This document shows positions 23,610-31,981 of a stretch of 33,132 nt of DNA, one piece after another (position 1 is the first letter of the stretch; the number at the start of each line of letters is the position of its first letter). The DNA lies in contig JACRDS010000109.1 of NCBI GenBank assembly GCA_016212825.1, positions 1 through 33,132 on the forward strand. The letters run 5' to 3'. Made by a program: the position numbers and the translations under genes. Source of the DNA: Elusimicrobiota bacterium (GTDB lineage Bacteria; Elusimicrobiota; Elusimicrobia; UBA1565; UBA9628). A model generated the notes under the pieces. It was not told the DNA's origin, searched no databases, and worked only from the letters and a program-made list of their open reading frames with translations.

Positions 23610-26600
23610 CTATTTCGCCGGGCCGCGCAGACTGTCGAGCCGCGCCGAGGCCTTCTTGAGGATCTCCGAGTACGCGGTGCCGGTCAGGATCTCGAGCCCC
23701 TGGCTGACGTGCTTGACCGCGTAGATGTGGAACTTGCCTTCCCGGACGGCCTGCACCACCTCGGGGGAGAGCTGCAGGTCGGCCACGTTGGAGGCCGGGA
23801 TGATGATGCCGTGCTCGCCGGTCAGGCCCCGGGCCTTGGCCAGGGCGAAGTAGCCCTCAATCTTCTCGTTGGCGCCGCCGATGGCCTGCACGTTGCCGAA
23901 CTGGTCGGCCGAACCGGTCACCGCGTAGTTCTGCTTGATGGGCACGTTGGCGAGACGCGAGAGCGTCGCGTAGATCTCGGTCGAGGTGGCGGAGTCGCCG
24001 TCGATGCCGCCGTAGTTCTGCTCGAAGGAGATGCGGATCTGCGCGGAGATGGCCTTCTTCTGCGCGAAGGTGTTGCGCAGGAAGCCTTCCACCACGCCCA
24101 GGGCCTTGTTGAAGCTCGAGCCCGTGGTCCCCGCTTCCCGGTCTATGGAGACCACACCGGGCGCGCCGGCGCTGGCCGTGACCGTGATGCGGGCCGGGAC
24201 CCCGAAGGTCCCCATGACCGCCAGGCCGTTGATCTGCCCGACCTCGGCGCCGGAGGTGGCCACGTGGAAGATGTCGTTGAGGTAGGTGTCCATCACGCGC
24301 TTGACGTAGCCCTCTTCCCGCTCCTTGCGGGCGTTGAGCGCCGCCGCGATGTCGGCCCCGGTGACTTCCTTCCGGCCCTCCTCCTTGGCCCAGAAGGTGG
24401 CCTCGCGCAGCAGGCCGCTGAGCGCGCCGAACTGGGCCGTGACCTTCTGGTTGCTGTCCACCAGGCGCGCGCTGTACTCGAGCACGCCGGAGATGGCGTC
24501 GCGGGTCAGGTCCATGACCGCGCCCGCGCTCTTGACCACGATGGTCTTGATGACCTCCACGAAGCCGGCCACGGTCTCCGCGCTGATGGGGAGGCGCGAC
24601 TCGAACTCGGCCGTGGCGTTGAAGGCGGAGGCGAAGGAGTCGTCATGCTCGCGCAGCAGCATCTTGAGCATGGGCGAGCCCATGAGCACGACCTTGACCT
24701 TGGCCGGGGCGTAGTACTTGGTGCCTTCCATGGTGGCCAGGCCCTTGAGCCCGTCGGTGGTGATCTCGGCCTTGCCGGAGCGCACCGCGGCCATCAGCGC
24801 CTGCCAGGCGCCGGGCTCGCGCAGCACGGACATGGCGTCGAGCACCAGGAAGCCGCCGCTGGCGCGCAGGAACGAGCCGGCCTTGAGCGTGGGGCCGCCG
24901 GGGTTCTTGGACTTCATCATGCCCGCGCCCGGGACGATGACCGGCTGGGCGTTTTCGTCGGCCGAGCCGAAGAGGCGCTCGTAGCTGGGGTGGGACTCCC
25001 AGACCACGGGCGCGCCCTTGGTGTCGGAGTTGTCCACCAGGAGGTTGGCCTGGTAGAGCTTGGCCGGATCGATGCCGTTGAGGGGGCGCGGGGAGTTGGC
25101 GTCGTACTCGTGCGGCAGGAAGGCCTGGAAGTTCTTGGCCGCGTGGTTCATGAGCATCTTGACGTAGGCCAGGACCCGCTTCTCCTCCATGGAGACGGGC
25201 TTGGAGGACTTGGCCTTCTTCAGGACGACGATGTCGGCCTGGTTGGCCTTCATCATGGCCTGGAACTTCTCGATGAGCGGCGTCACGGCCGCCTTGAGCC
25301 CGGCCTGGGCCTCCTCGAACTCGGCCTGGGTGAAGGCGCCGGAGGCCACGAGCTTCTCCGCCATCTCAGGGGAGATGGGCTGGCCCGCGAAGGTCAGGGC
25401 CACCACGAGCTTCATCTTATTGCCCTCTTGAACGGGCTTGAAGAACACGCCGAACTTGCCGATCTGGACCTTGGCCACTTCCTCTTCGAAGGCGACCTGG
25501 CGCTCCTGGACCTTCTGCATCACGGCCTGGGCGGCCGCGGAATCCATGGGATCGCCCTGGATCGCAGCCACGATGCTCTGGCCGAGCTGGTTGACCACGG
25601 AGACCACGGCCTTCTGGGCCAGGCCGTTGACCTGCTCCTGGATCGCGGCCATGTCGGTCTGGTTCTGCTCCATCATGGCCCGGAACTTCTCCATGAGTCC
25701 CTGGGCGTGCTCCTGCATGGCGGCCTGGGCGGCCATGAACTCTTCCTGGGTGAACTTGCCGTCCTTGATGGCGGCCTGGACGAGCTCCTCGGTGAGGGGC
25801 TGGCCTTCGTAGGTGGGGGCGACGAGGACGCGCACGCCGTCCTCGGCCTGCTGGACCTGGAAGGCCACGCCGAACTTGCCCTCCTTGATCTTGGCCACCT
25901 CGGCGTCGAACTCCTTCTGGCGCTGGGCCATGACCTGCTTGAACTCGGACATCATCTGGGACTTGGCCTGGGCGAGATCTCCGGACTCGAGGACCCGGGG
26001 CAGGACCTGGGACAGGCCTTCGACGAACTCGGCCACGGCTCCGGTGAACGCCTGGCCCTTGCCCGCGGGCAGCTGCATGACGATGGGCTGCTCGGGGTTG
26101 GCGAAATTGGTCAGGGCCACCATGTCGTTGGGGGTGGGCATGGCGGGCGCGATCTCTGAGAGCACGGACTTCAGGGCCGTCTCGCGGCCGACCCCGCCGG
26201 GGCCGGAGACGTAGACGTTGTAGTTGCCGCCGGACATCTTGAGGCCGAAGCGCAGGGCCTTGACCGCGGCGTCCTGGCCCACGATCTTCTGCTCGCCCAA
26301 AGCGACTTCCTTGGTGCTGGCGGGCAAAGACTCGGGCGCGGGCACCCAGCGCAGCTTCTCTATGGAGACCTCATAGGTCTTGGGCGCCGCGGCCTGGGGG
26401 ATCACCCGGCCGGCCTCGGCCTTGGCCTGGATGTACTTGGAGCGGCCCAGCACGGGCATGCCGGCGAGCTTCTGCCAGATGGTGGTCTTGGCCTCGACAG
26501 CAGCCGAGGAATCATCGGCCTTGGCTCCGTTCTCGTAGACCTTGGCGATGCCTTCGGAGGAGACGCCCTTGGGCCCGGTGATGGCGGCGGCCAGGGCCAT

Positions 26601-27053
26601 GAGGTTGTCGCGCACGGCGCCGGCGGGCATGGCCTGGGCCGCGGCGGCGATCTTGGCCGCGTCGGCCGGGGTGTTGGCGGTCTCGGGGAGGCTGACGCCC
26701 GCGGCCTGGAGCTTGTTGATGAGGTCGACCACTGGGTGCGCGACCACGGACTGGGGCATGACCAGGGGCGCTCCGCCGACGGCGGCCTGGGAGACGCCCA
26801 CGGTGGGGGCGGCCATGTCCTTGAGCGCGGCGGAGCCGAGGCTGGAACCGAGGCTCATGGAGCCGAGGTTCATGTTGATGTCGAGGGGAACGGTGACCAC
26901 GCCGGCCGCGCCGGCGAGGTTGCCGGTGATGGCCGAGCCGCCGGTCTGCCCACGCACCACTGTGCCGGCGGCCGCTGCAGGGCCGGGCAGCCAGAGGGCC
27001 AGGGCGAGGACGACCGCGAGGGCTCGGGTGGCGTAGGTGGTGGGGTTCTTCAT
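23610..27053 (-). CDS. Lon-like (S16, AAA_32/LonB-type) protease with N-terminal signal peptide and long extension
   Basis: ATG 27053 is preceded by AAGGAG; MKNPTTYATRALAVVLALALWLPGPAAAAG signal-like; P-loop-like GPGGVGRET; VLDAMSVLREPGAWQALMAAVRSG; S16 dyad GGIDGDSATSTE (Ser) and GGANEKIEGYF (Lys). An in-frame upstream ATG at 27095 also exists. Confidence 0.9.
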   Translation of the reverse strand: MKNPTTYATRALAVVLALALWLPGPAAAAGTVVRGQTGGSAITGNLAGAAGVVTVPLDINMNLGSMSLGSSLGSAALKDMAAPTVGVSQAAVGGAPLVMPQSVVAHPVVDLINKLQAAGVSLPETANTPADAAKIAAAAQAMPAGAVRDNLMALAAAITGPKGVSSEGIAKVYENGAKADDSSAAVEAKTTIWQKLAGMPVLGRSKYIQAKAEAGRVIPQAAAPKTYEVSIEKLRWVPAPESLPASTKEVALGEQKIVGQDAAVKALRFGLKMSGGNYNVYVSGPGGVGRETALKSVLSEIAPAMPTPNDMVALTNFANPEQPIVMQLPAGKGQAFTGAVAEFVEGLSQVLPRVLESGDLAQAKSQMMSEFKQVMAQRQKEFDAEVAKIKEGKFGVAFQVQQAEDGVRVLVAPTYEGQPLTEELVQAAIKDGKFTQEEFMAAQAAMQEHAQGLMEKFRAMMEQNQTDMAAIQEQVNGLAQKAVVSVVNQLGQSIVAAIQGDPMDSAAAQAVMQKVQERQVAFEEEVAKVQIGKFGVFFKPVQEGNKMKLVVALTFAGQPISPEMAEKLVASGAFTQAEFEEAQAGLKAAVTPLIEKFQAMMKANQADIVVLKKAKSSKPVSMEEKRVLAYVKMLMNHAAKNFQAFLPHEYDANSPRPLNGIDPAKLYQANLLVDNSDTKGAPVVWESHPSYERLFGSADENAQPVIVPGAGMMKSKNPGGPTLKAGSFLRASGGFLVLDAMSVLREPGAWQALMAAVRSGKAEITTDGLKGLATMEGTKYYAPAKVKVVLMGSPMLKMLLREHDDSFASAFNATAEFESRLPISAETVAGFVEVIKTIVVKSAGAVMDLTRDAISGVLEYSARLVDSNQKVTAQFGALSGLLREATFWAKEEGRKEVTGADIAAALNARKEREEGYVKRVMDTYLNDIFHVATSGAEVGQINGLAVMGTFGVPARITVTASAGAPGVVSIDREAGTTGSSFNKALGVVEGFLRNTFAQKKAISAQIRISFEQNYGGIDGDSATSTEIYATLSRLANVPIKQNYAVTGSADQFGNVQAIGGANEKIEGYFALAKARGLTGEHGIIIPASNVADLQLSPEVVQAVREGKFHIYAVKHVSQGLEILTGTAYSEILKKASARLDSLRGPAK
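25215..25931 (-). repeat. Internal ~100-aa tandem duplication inside the Lon-like protein
   Basis: Copy 1 (25632-25931): MAQRQKEFDAEVAKIKEGKFGVAF...YEGQPLTEELVQAAIKDGKFTQEEFMAAQAAMQEHAQGLMEKFRAMMEQNQTDMAAIQEQ; copy 2 (25215-25511): VQERQVAFEEEVAKVQIGKFGVFF...FAGQPISPEMAEKLVASGAFTQAEFEEAQAGLKAAVTPLIEKFQAMMKANQADIVVLKK. Confidence 0.85.
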
Positions 27054-27104
27054 AGATGGCTCCTTGGTCATGTCACGGCGCTGCGGATTTCCCATGCTCT
27101 TAAG

Positions 27105-27110
27105 ATTATA
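27105..27110 (-). promoter_or_regulatory. Putative -10 box TATAAT upstream of the Lon-like gene
   Basis: Minus-strand CCCTATAATCTTAAG; no convincing -35. Confidence 0.45.
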
Positions 27111-27215
27111 GGGTTCCTGCTGCGCTCTTTGATGGGCCGATTGGACTTATCTGGAATGGAAAATGGCCCACAATGGCGTAGAACGATGGGCCTAAGGCGG
27201 GTGGGTAGCTTGGTC

Positions 27216-27770
27216 CTACTGGAGAGAGGCGCTCTGGAACACGACGGCGAGGCTGTTGGCGTCGTCAGCCGAGGCCAGATAGGGGCTGAGCTCGGTAGCC
27301 CAGCTCTGCGCGGCCTGGGGCAGGACGATGCCGCGCTGGGCCCCTGGGGTGGCTTTGCCGCTGGCCACCATGGCCTGGAAGACCAAGGACGGGGTCCCGA
27401 TGTCCTCCGCGTGGAGGCCTACGGCCTTGGCGAAGCTTTTTGAGTCTATGCGGCAGTCGACGACCACGGAGACTCGGCCGTCATAGAGGGTGTTGACGTT
27501 GACGGTGAGGCCTCGGGAGGCCTTGCAGGAGTAGTCCCATTTGCTGCCGTCCTTCTTGACGATCTTGACGGTGAGGCGGGAGCTTCTGCCGAGGCTGCCG
27601 CCATCGAGGTCGAAGCTGAAATCGACCTCGTAGGACCGCCAGCCGAAGCGGTCATAGAACTCTATGCGCTGCCCGAGGGGCATGAACTCCCCGGAGTCGC
27701 GCAGCTCGTAATCGTGTGCCCGCGCGGCGGCGGGCAGGCCCAGGAGGACGGCCAGGAGCAAGCGCCTCAT
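27216..27770 (-). CDS. Hypothetical secreted protein
   Basis: 184 aa; signal peptide MRRLLLAVLLGLPAAARA; no recognised domain. Confidence 0.7.
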   Translation of the reverse strand: MRRLLLAVLLGLPAAARAHDYELRDSGEFMPLGQRIEFYDRFGWRSYEVDFSFDLDGGSLGRSSRLTVKIVKKDGSKWDYSCKASRGLTVNVNTLYDGRVSVVVDCRIDSKSFAKAVGLHAEDIGTPSLVFQAMVASGKATPGAQRGIVLPQAAQSWATELSPYLASADDANSLAVVFQSASLQ

Positions 27771-27804
27771 CCTGTCCTGGTTTTAGCAGTCCCCTGCTAC
27801 GGAA

Positions 27805-28263
27805 TTATTGCGGGTCCGCGCCGAGGTGCCTGAGGCCTTCGTAGAGGACGAGGGCGGCGGCCGTGGAGATGTTGAGGGAACGGACATCCGGGGTCTGGGG
27901 GATGCGGTAGAGGTTGTCGCCGCAACGCCTGACTACGGGCTCGGGAAGGCCTCCGGATTCGCGCCCGAAAAGAAGATAGCTGTCTTGGCGGTAGGGCGCG
28001 TATCTGAAGCTGGCCTGGCCTTTGGTGGTGAAGGCGAGAATGACGGCGCGTCTGGGGATGCCGGCCAGGAAAGCCTCGAAATCCTCATGTATGTGGAGCT
28101 TGAGCTTGGGCCAGTAGTCGAGGCCGGCCCGCCGGATCTCCTTGCCGGCGACCTTGAAGCCGAGGGGCTTTATGAGGTGCAGGGTGGTGCCTGTGGCGAC
28201 GCAGGTGCGGCCGATGTTGCCGGTGTTCCAGGGGATCTCGGGCTCGTGCAGGACGATGTGCAT
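27805..28263 (-). CDS. trmL: tRNA (cytidine(34)-2'-O)-methyltransferase (SPOUT)
   Basis: 152 aa; MHIVLHEPEIPWNTGNIGRTCVATGTTLHLIKPLGF...RRAGLDYW..., LLFGRESGGLPE, IPQTPDVRSLNISTAAALVLYE. Confidence 0.95.
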   Translation of the reverse strand: MHIVLHEPEIPWNTGNIGRTCVATGTTLHLIKPLGFKVAGKEIRRAGLDYWPKLKLHIHEDFEAFLAGIPRRAVILAFTTKGQASFRYAPYRQDSYLLFGRESGGLPEPVVRRCGDNLYRIPQTPDVRSLNISTAAALVLYEGLRHLGADPQ

Positions 28264-28264
28264 C

Positions 28265-29056
28265 TTACTGGGGCAGGTCGAGCAGGTAGTCGAGGATGTG
28301 CTTGTTGAAGGCGGCCGGGTTCTCGAGGCTGGAGAGGTGTCCGGCGTCGGGAATCTGGACGAACCTGGCCTCGGGGATGGCTTGGGCCATGGCTTGTCCG
28401 ACCGCGGGCGGGGTGAGGCTGTCGTGCTCGCCGGCCATGACGAGGGCGCGGACCTTGATCCGGGCGAGAGCGGGGGTGGTGTCGGCCCTGCTCATGATGG
28501 CCTTGGCCGCGAAGCAGACGCCCTGGGGGTCGTTCTTCAGGATGGTCTTGCGGATGGCGTCCACGCAGGGCTTGTTCTGGGCGAGGGTCCGGGGCGCGAA
28601 GACTTTCCTGAGGGAGTCTTCCGCGGCGTTCTTGAGGCCTTCCGCCTCGATCTGCCGGATGGCGGCGAGGCGGGCTTGTCTGGCCTCGTCCGTATCGGGC
28701 TGGCTGCGGGTGTCGGCGAGGATGAGGCCGAGCGCGCGCTGAGGCGCGCGCTCTATGGCGCGCAGGACGATGTAGCCGCCCAGGGAGAGGCCGCAGAGCA
28801 CCGCGGCGGGCATGCGCAGGACGTCGAGCAGCGCGAAGAGGTCGTCTGCGAGCTGGTCCATGGTGGCGGGAGCGTCGCCGGCCGGGCTGCGGCCGAGGCC
28901 GCGGACGTCGTAGGTGATGACGCGGCACTGGGTCTTGAGGGCCTGCACCTGGGGCTCCCACATGGTGTGGTCGAAGGGGTAGCCGTGGATGAGGACGATG
29001 GGGGTGCCGGTGCGGGTGCCTTGGTCCAGGAAAAAAGCGGTCATGACCTGGCTCAT
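28265..29056 (-). CDS. Alpha/beta hydrolase
   Basis: 263 aa; IVLIHGYPFDHTMWEPQ, DVRGLGRSP, LCGLSLGGYIVLRAI (GxSxGG), DAGHLSSLENPAAFN. Confidence 0.92.
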   Translation of the reverse strand: MSQVMTAFFLDQGTRTGTPIVLIHGYPFDHTMWEPQVQALKTQCRVITYDVRGLGRSPAGDAPATMDQLADDLFALLDVLRMPAAVLCGLSLGGYIVLRAIERAPQRALGLILADTRSQPDTDEARQARLAAIRQIEAEGLKNAAEDSLRKVFAPRTLAQNKPCVDAIRKTILKNDPQGVCFAAKAIMSRADTTPALARIKVRALVMAGEHDSLTPPAVGQAMAQAIPEARFVQIPDAGHLSSLENPAAFNKHILDYLLDLPQ

Positions 29057-29723
29057 CTCTTTTGGGACGGCTCGAAGGTCCCGGTCTCGATAAACCGCCT
29101 GGCGAAGGAGAAAGTATCCTTGCCGTCACGAACGCCTTCATGCCGGGCAGCTTCGTGACCTCCAGGTCCAGGACGCCGTCGTTGGGCCCGGCGGAGGTGA
29201 TCGGGTTGCCTCGGTCGCCGGCGATGATGCCGAACTCCGCGGCCGGCGCGGGCAAGGTCCGGTAGAACTCATCCTCGGCCAGCTTCTGGCCGCTGTCGTG
29301 TGTGATCCATTGGTAGAGCTGGCTGTCTTTGAGGAGCTTGGCCAGGGGCACGGCATGGTTGGGAGGCGCGAGCATGACGATGCGCCCGAGCCCGGGCTTG
29401 AGGCTCTGGCGCAGGGCGTTGCGGATGATGATGTTGCCCAGCGAGTGGGCGACGAGGTGGTAGCGGGGGGTGCGCACGTTCTTCTCGAGGAAGGCCGCGA
29501 GGGCATCGGAGAGTTCGTCGAGCGTGGCGCTTTTCTGGCTGTAGGGGAAGTTCAGCGTCTCGTAGCCGGCGCTCTTGAAGCGCTTGGCGAGGATGGCCAT
29601 AGAGGCGCGGGTGCGGCCCATGCCGTGCAGGAAGACGATGGTCTCCCGCTCCTGGGCCGAAGCTGGGAGGGCGCAGGCGCAGAGCATGAGCGTCGCGAGG
29701 AGGATGTCGGGAGCTGTTCGCAT
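29053..29723 (-). pseudogene. Secreted lipase-like alpha/beta hydrolase with C-terminal frameshift
   Basis: Signal peptide MRTAPDILLATLMLCACALPASAQ; ETIVFLHGMGRTRASM, LVAHSLGNIIIRNAL. After ...LPGMKAFV (codon at 29129) a -1 shift gives DGKDTFSFARRFIETGTFEPSQKR*, ending at 29053 in an ATGA overlap with the next gene. Confidence 0.75.
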
Positions 29724-29787
29724 GGGACCAGCCGAGTGCCGCCAAGACAGATTGTATCCCTCCAGTCTGCGCTAGGCAAGCCGCGCA

Positions 29788-29863
29788 TCCCGCCAAATCG
29801 TGAAATCGTGAAAACCAGGTACCAAAAGGTCAAAAGGTGAAAACCAGGCACCAAGAGGCGGGA
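29788..29863. repeat. Two tandem copies of GTGAAAACCAGGYACC flanked by TCCCGCC...GGCGGGA inverted repeat
   Basis: GTGAAAACCAGGTACC 29808-29823; GTGAAAACCAGGCACC 29837-29852; TCCCGCC 29788-29794 and GGCGGGA 29857-29863. Confidence 0.8.
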
Positions 29864-29893
29864 ACAAAATCGCGTTTCGATCGTATGATTAGT

Positions 29894-30076
29894 ATGGACC
29901 GCCAAGAAGCCCTGCTCATCCAGGCCCGCCGCCACTTCGGCCGCCTCGCCTCCTGGCGCGCCCGGCCCGACCCCACCGACGCCCGCTGCTGGCGCCGCTC
30001 CCCCCGCTCTGGCCTGCCCTGCCTGCGCCCCGCCGGTCACACCGGAGCCTGCCGCCACTATGAAGCCAGCGCCTAG
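29894..30076 (+). CDS. Small Cys/His-containing hypothetical protein
   Basis: 60 aa MDRQEALLIQARRHFGRLASWRARPDPTDARCWRRSPRSGLPCLRPAGHTGACRHYEASA; C-LRPAGHTGAC-R-H pattern; located immediately upstream of and co-directional with the aminotransferase. Confidence 0.45.
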   Translation: MDRQEALLIQARRHFGRLASWRARPDPTDARCWRRSPRSGLPCLRPAGHTGACRHYEASA

Positions 30077-30094
30077 ACCTATCCCTGACGCTCT

Positions 30095-30103
30095 TGCTAC
30101 GAT
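30095..30103 (+). promoter_or_regulatory. Putative extended -10 (TGCTACGAT) six nt before the aminotransferase ATG
   Basis: TG-C-TACGAT at 30095-30103; ATG at 30110. Confidence 0.4.
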
Positions 30104-30109
30104 ACCCCC

Positions 30110-31390
30110 ATGCCCCGAGCCATACCCGCCGCCGGCATCAATCTCTTCCAGTTCATCTACGTGCTCCTGGCCGAGTACGAGCGCCGCTCCGGCCTGCCCG
30201 CCCTCAATCTTTCTTTAGGGAACCCCGACGGCATCCCCCCCCAGGAGATCCTCGACCGCCAAGCCCAGTTCTGCCAGGACTCCGGCTACGACTTCCACAC
30301 CTACGCGGAGGACAAGGACCTCCTGGATTTCTGCGACGGCATGGTCGAGCTCCACGGCCGCATCCGGTTCAAGGAGCATTCCCATCTCAAGGCCACCCCC
30401 ATCGCAGGCATCAAGACCGCCACGGCGCTGGTCCCCCTGGCCTGCGGCCTGCACCTGCCGGACAAGCGCCGCCGCAGCCGCTTCGTCATGGCCTCCAACC
30501 TCCCGGCCTACGACGTCTCCGGCACCTGGGCCGACTCATATCTGGGCGCCAAGCGCGTGGTCTGGCCCCTGTATTCCACGGAGAACATGCGCCTGTGCCT
30601 GGCCCACCTGGAGACCGCTCTGCGCAAAGCCAAGGTCAAGAGGCCCGACCTCATCTTCGTCATCCGGCCCGGCAACCCGGCCTCGGTCGGGGCCAGCGCC
30701 AGCGAATGGGAAGCTGTCATCCAGTTCTGCCTGCAGCACAAGACCAGGCTCGTCAACGACGGCGCCTACGCCGGCCTCAGCGACGCCAGCCACGTCCCCC
30801 TGGCCGCCGTGGCCAAGGACACCCCGGACCTGGAGTGGCTCGAGCTCTACTCCGTGAGCAAATCCTTCTCCGACCCCGGAGCGCGCCTGGGCGCCGTGGT
30901 CGGCTCCAAGGACTTCGTGGAGGACTACATCACCATCAAGGGCAACACCGACTCCGGCCCCGCGCCCATGCTCATGGCCGCCTACGGCCGCTTCTTCGAG
31001 GACCGCGAAGCCGCGCGCAGGTCCATCGACTCACTCTACCGCCTCTACCGCAGCCGCCTCGACTACGTCATCTCCTCTTTCAAGAAAGCCGGCCTGCGCC
31101 AGGCCTGCGACACCAACGCCGGCTTCTTCACACTCTGGAAGGTCCCCCGCCAGGTCCTCGGCCAGGACCTCGCCGCCCTGGCGCGCCGGCAGGGCTTGGG
31201 CCTCCACGAAGCCTACAACCGTCTGGTCATCTCCGAGACCGGCATCGTGGGCGTGCACTTCCAGGGCTTCGGCCCGGGCGGCAAGCCCGAGCCTTTGGTG
31301 CGCTACGCCGTGTGCGCCGACGTCCTGAGCCGCAAGTTCCAGGCCCGCTTCGAGACCGAACTCTCCCGCCTCGAGCCGAAATACGATTGA
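30110..31390 (+). CDS. PLP-dependent aminotransferase class I/II
   Basis: 426 aa; LNLSLGNPDGIPPQEI, VIRPGNPAS, VNDGAYAGL, YSVSKSFSDPGARLG (PLP lysine context), NAGFFTLWKVP. Confidence 0.9.
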   Translation: MPRAIPAAGINLFQFIYVLLAEYERRSGLPALNLSLGNPDGIPPQEILDRQAQFCQDSGYDFHTYAEDKDLLDFCDGMVELHGRIRFKEHSHLKATPIAGIKTATALVPLACGLHLPDKRRRSRFVMASNLPAYDVSGTWADSYLGAKRVVWPLYSTENMRLCLAHLETALRKAKVKRPDLIFVIRPGNPASVGASASEWEAVIQFCLQHKTRLVNDGAYAGLSDASHVPLAAVAKDTPDLEWLELYSVSKSFSDPGARLGAVVGSKDFVEDYITIKGNTDSGPAPMLMAAYGRFFEDREAARRSIDSLYRLYRSRLDYVISSFKKAGLRQACDTNAGFFTLWKVPRQVLGQDLAALARRQGLGLHEAYNRLVISETGIVGVHFQGFGPGGKPEPLVRYAVCADVLSRKFQARFETELSRLEPKYD

Positions 31391-31444
31391 CCCCCCCTGC
31401 AATAAAAACCGGGCTCGGCCGTTATATCTGTTGAGGACGCATCG

Positions 31445-31981
31445 GTGGACGACCAGCAGATAGCGGCCGGCATCCGAGCCAAAGACGCCGAAGCCTTCCG
31501 TGAGCTGGTCGAGCGCCACGGCCCGGGCCTGTACAGCTTCCTCGTGTACCGGCTGGGCGACAGGACGGAAGCCGACGACGCCTACGCGGAAGTCATGATG
31601 AAGATCTGGCAGAACGCAGAGAGATATCAAGAGAGCGGCCGGCTCAAGGCCTGGCTCTACACCATCGCGCACCGCACCGCCCTGGACCGCCTGCGCAAGA
31701 AGAGCGACCCGGCCCTGACCGAAGCCCTGGAGGACCGGGCCATCTCCGCGGAGCCCGGCCCGGAGCGGGAAGCCGAGAGCCGGCAGGTCTCCCAGCGTTT
31801 CCGGGAAGCCCTGGCCGACTTGCCCGAGGCTCAGCGCGAGGTCTTCCTGATGCGCGAGTACTCCGGCCTCTCCTTCGCAGAGATCGCCGCGGCCCTGGGC
31901 TGCCCGCTGGGCACGGCCCTGGCCCGCATGCGCTACGCCGTCTTGAAGCTGCGCAAGGGATTGGAGGAGTTCCATGCATGA
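31445..31981 (+). CDS. ECF-type RNA polymerase sigma factor
   Basis: 178 aa (GTG start); AFRELVERHGPGLYSFLVYRLGDRTEADDAYAEVMMKIW, LYTIAHRTALDRLRKK, LPEAQREVFLMREYSGLSFAEIAAALGCPLGTALARMRYAVLKLRK. Confidence 0.95.
   Translation: MDDQQIAAGIRAKDAEAFRELVERHGPGLYSFLVYRLGDRTEADDAYAEVMMKIWQNAERYQESGRLKAWLYTIAHRTALDRLRKKSDPALTEALEDRAISAEPGPEREAESRQVSQRFREALADLPEAQREVFLMREYSGLSFAEIAAALGCPLGTALARMRYAVLKLRKGLEEFHA

Noticed and set aside
23574-26159. 861-aa plus-strand ORF
   Set aside because: Antisense to the Lon-like gene; Gly/His/Leu/Asp-rich low-complexity typical of antisense frames in high-GC coding DNA; no recognisable domain.
27774-27783. Possible fourth copy of the dispersed repeat (CCTGGTTTT)
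   Set aside because: Only 9 bases match and the flanks do not; compatible with chance.
28170-29052. C-terminal ~300 aa of the listed 517-aa ORF (28170-29723)
   Set aside because: Arg/Pro/His-rich out-of-frame translation through the alpha/beta hydrolase and trmL; produced by a frameshift near 29127.
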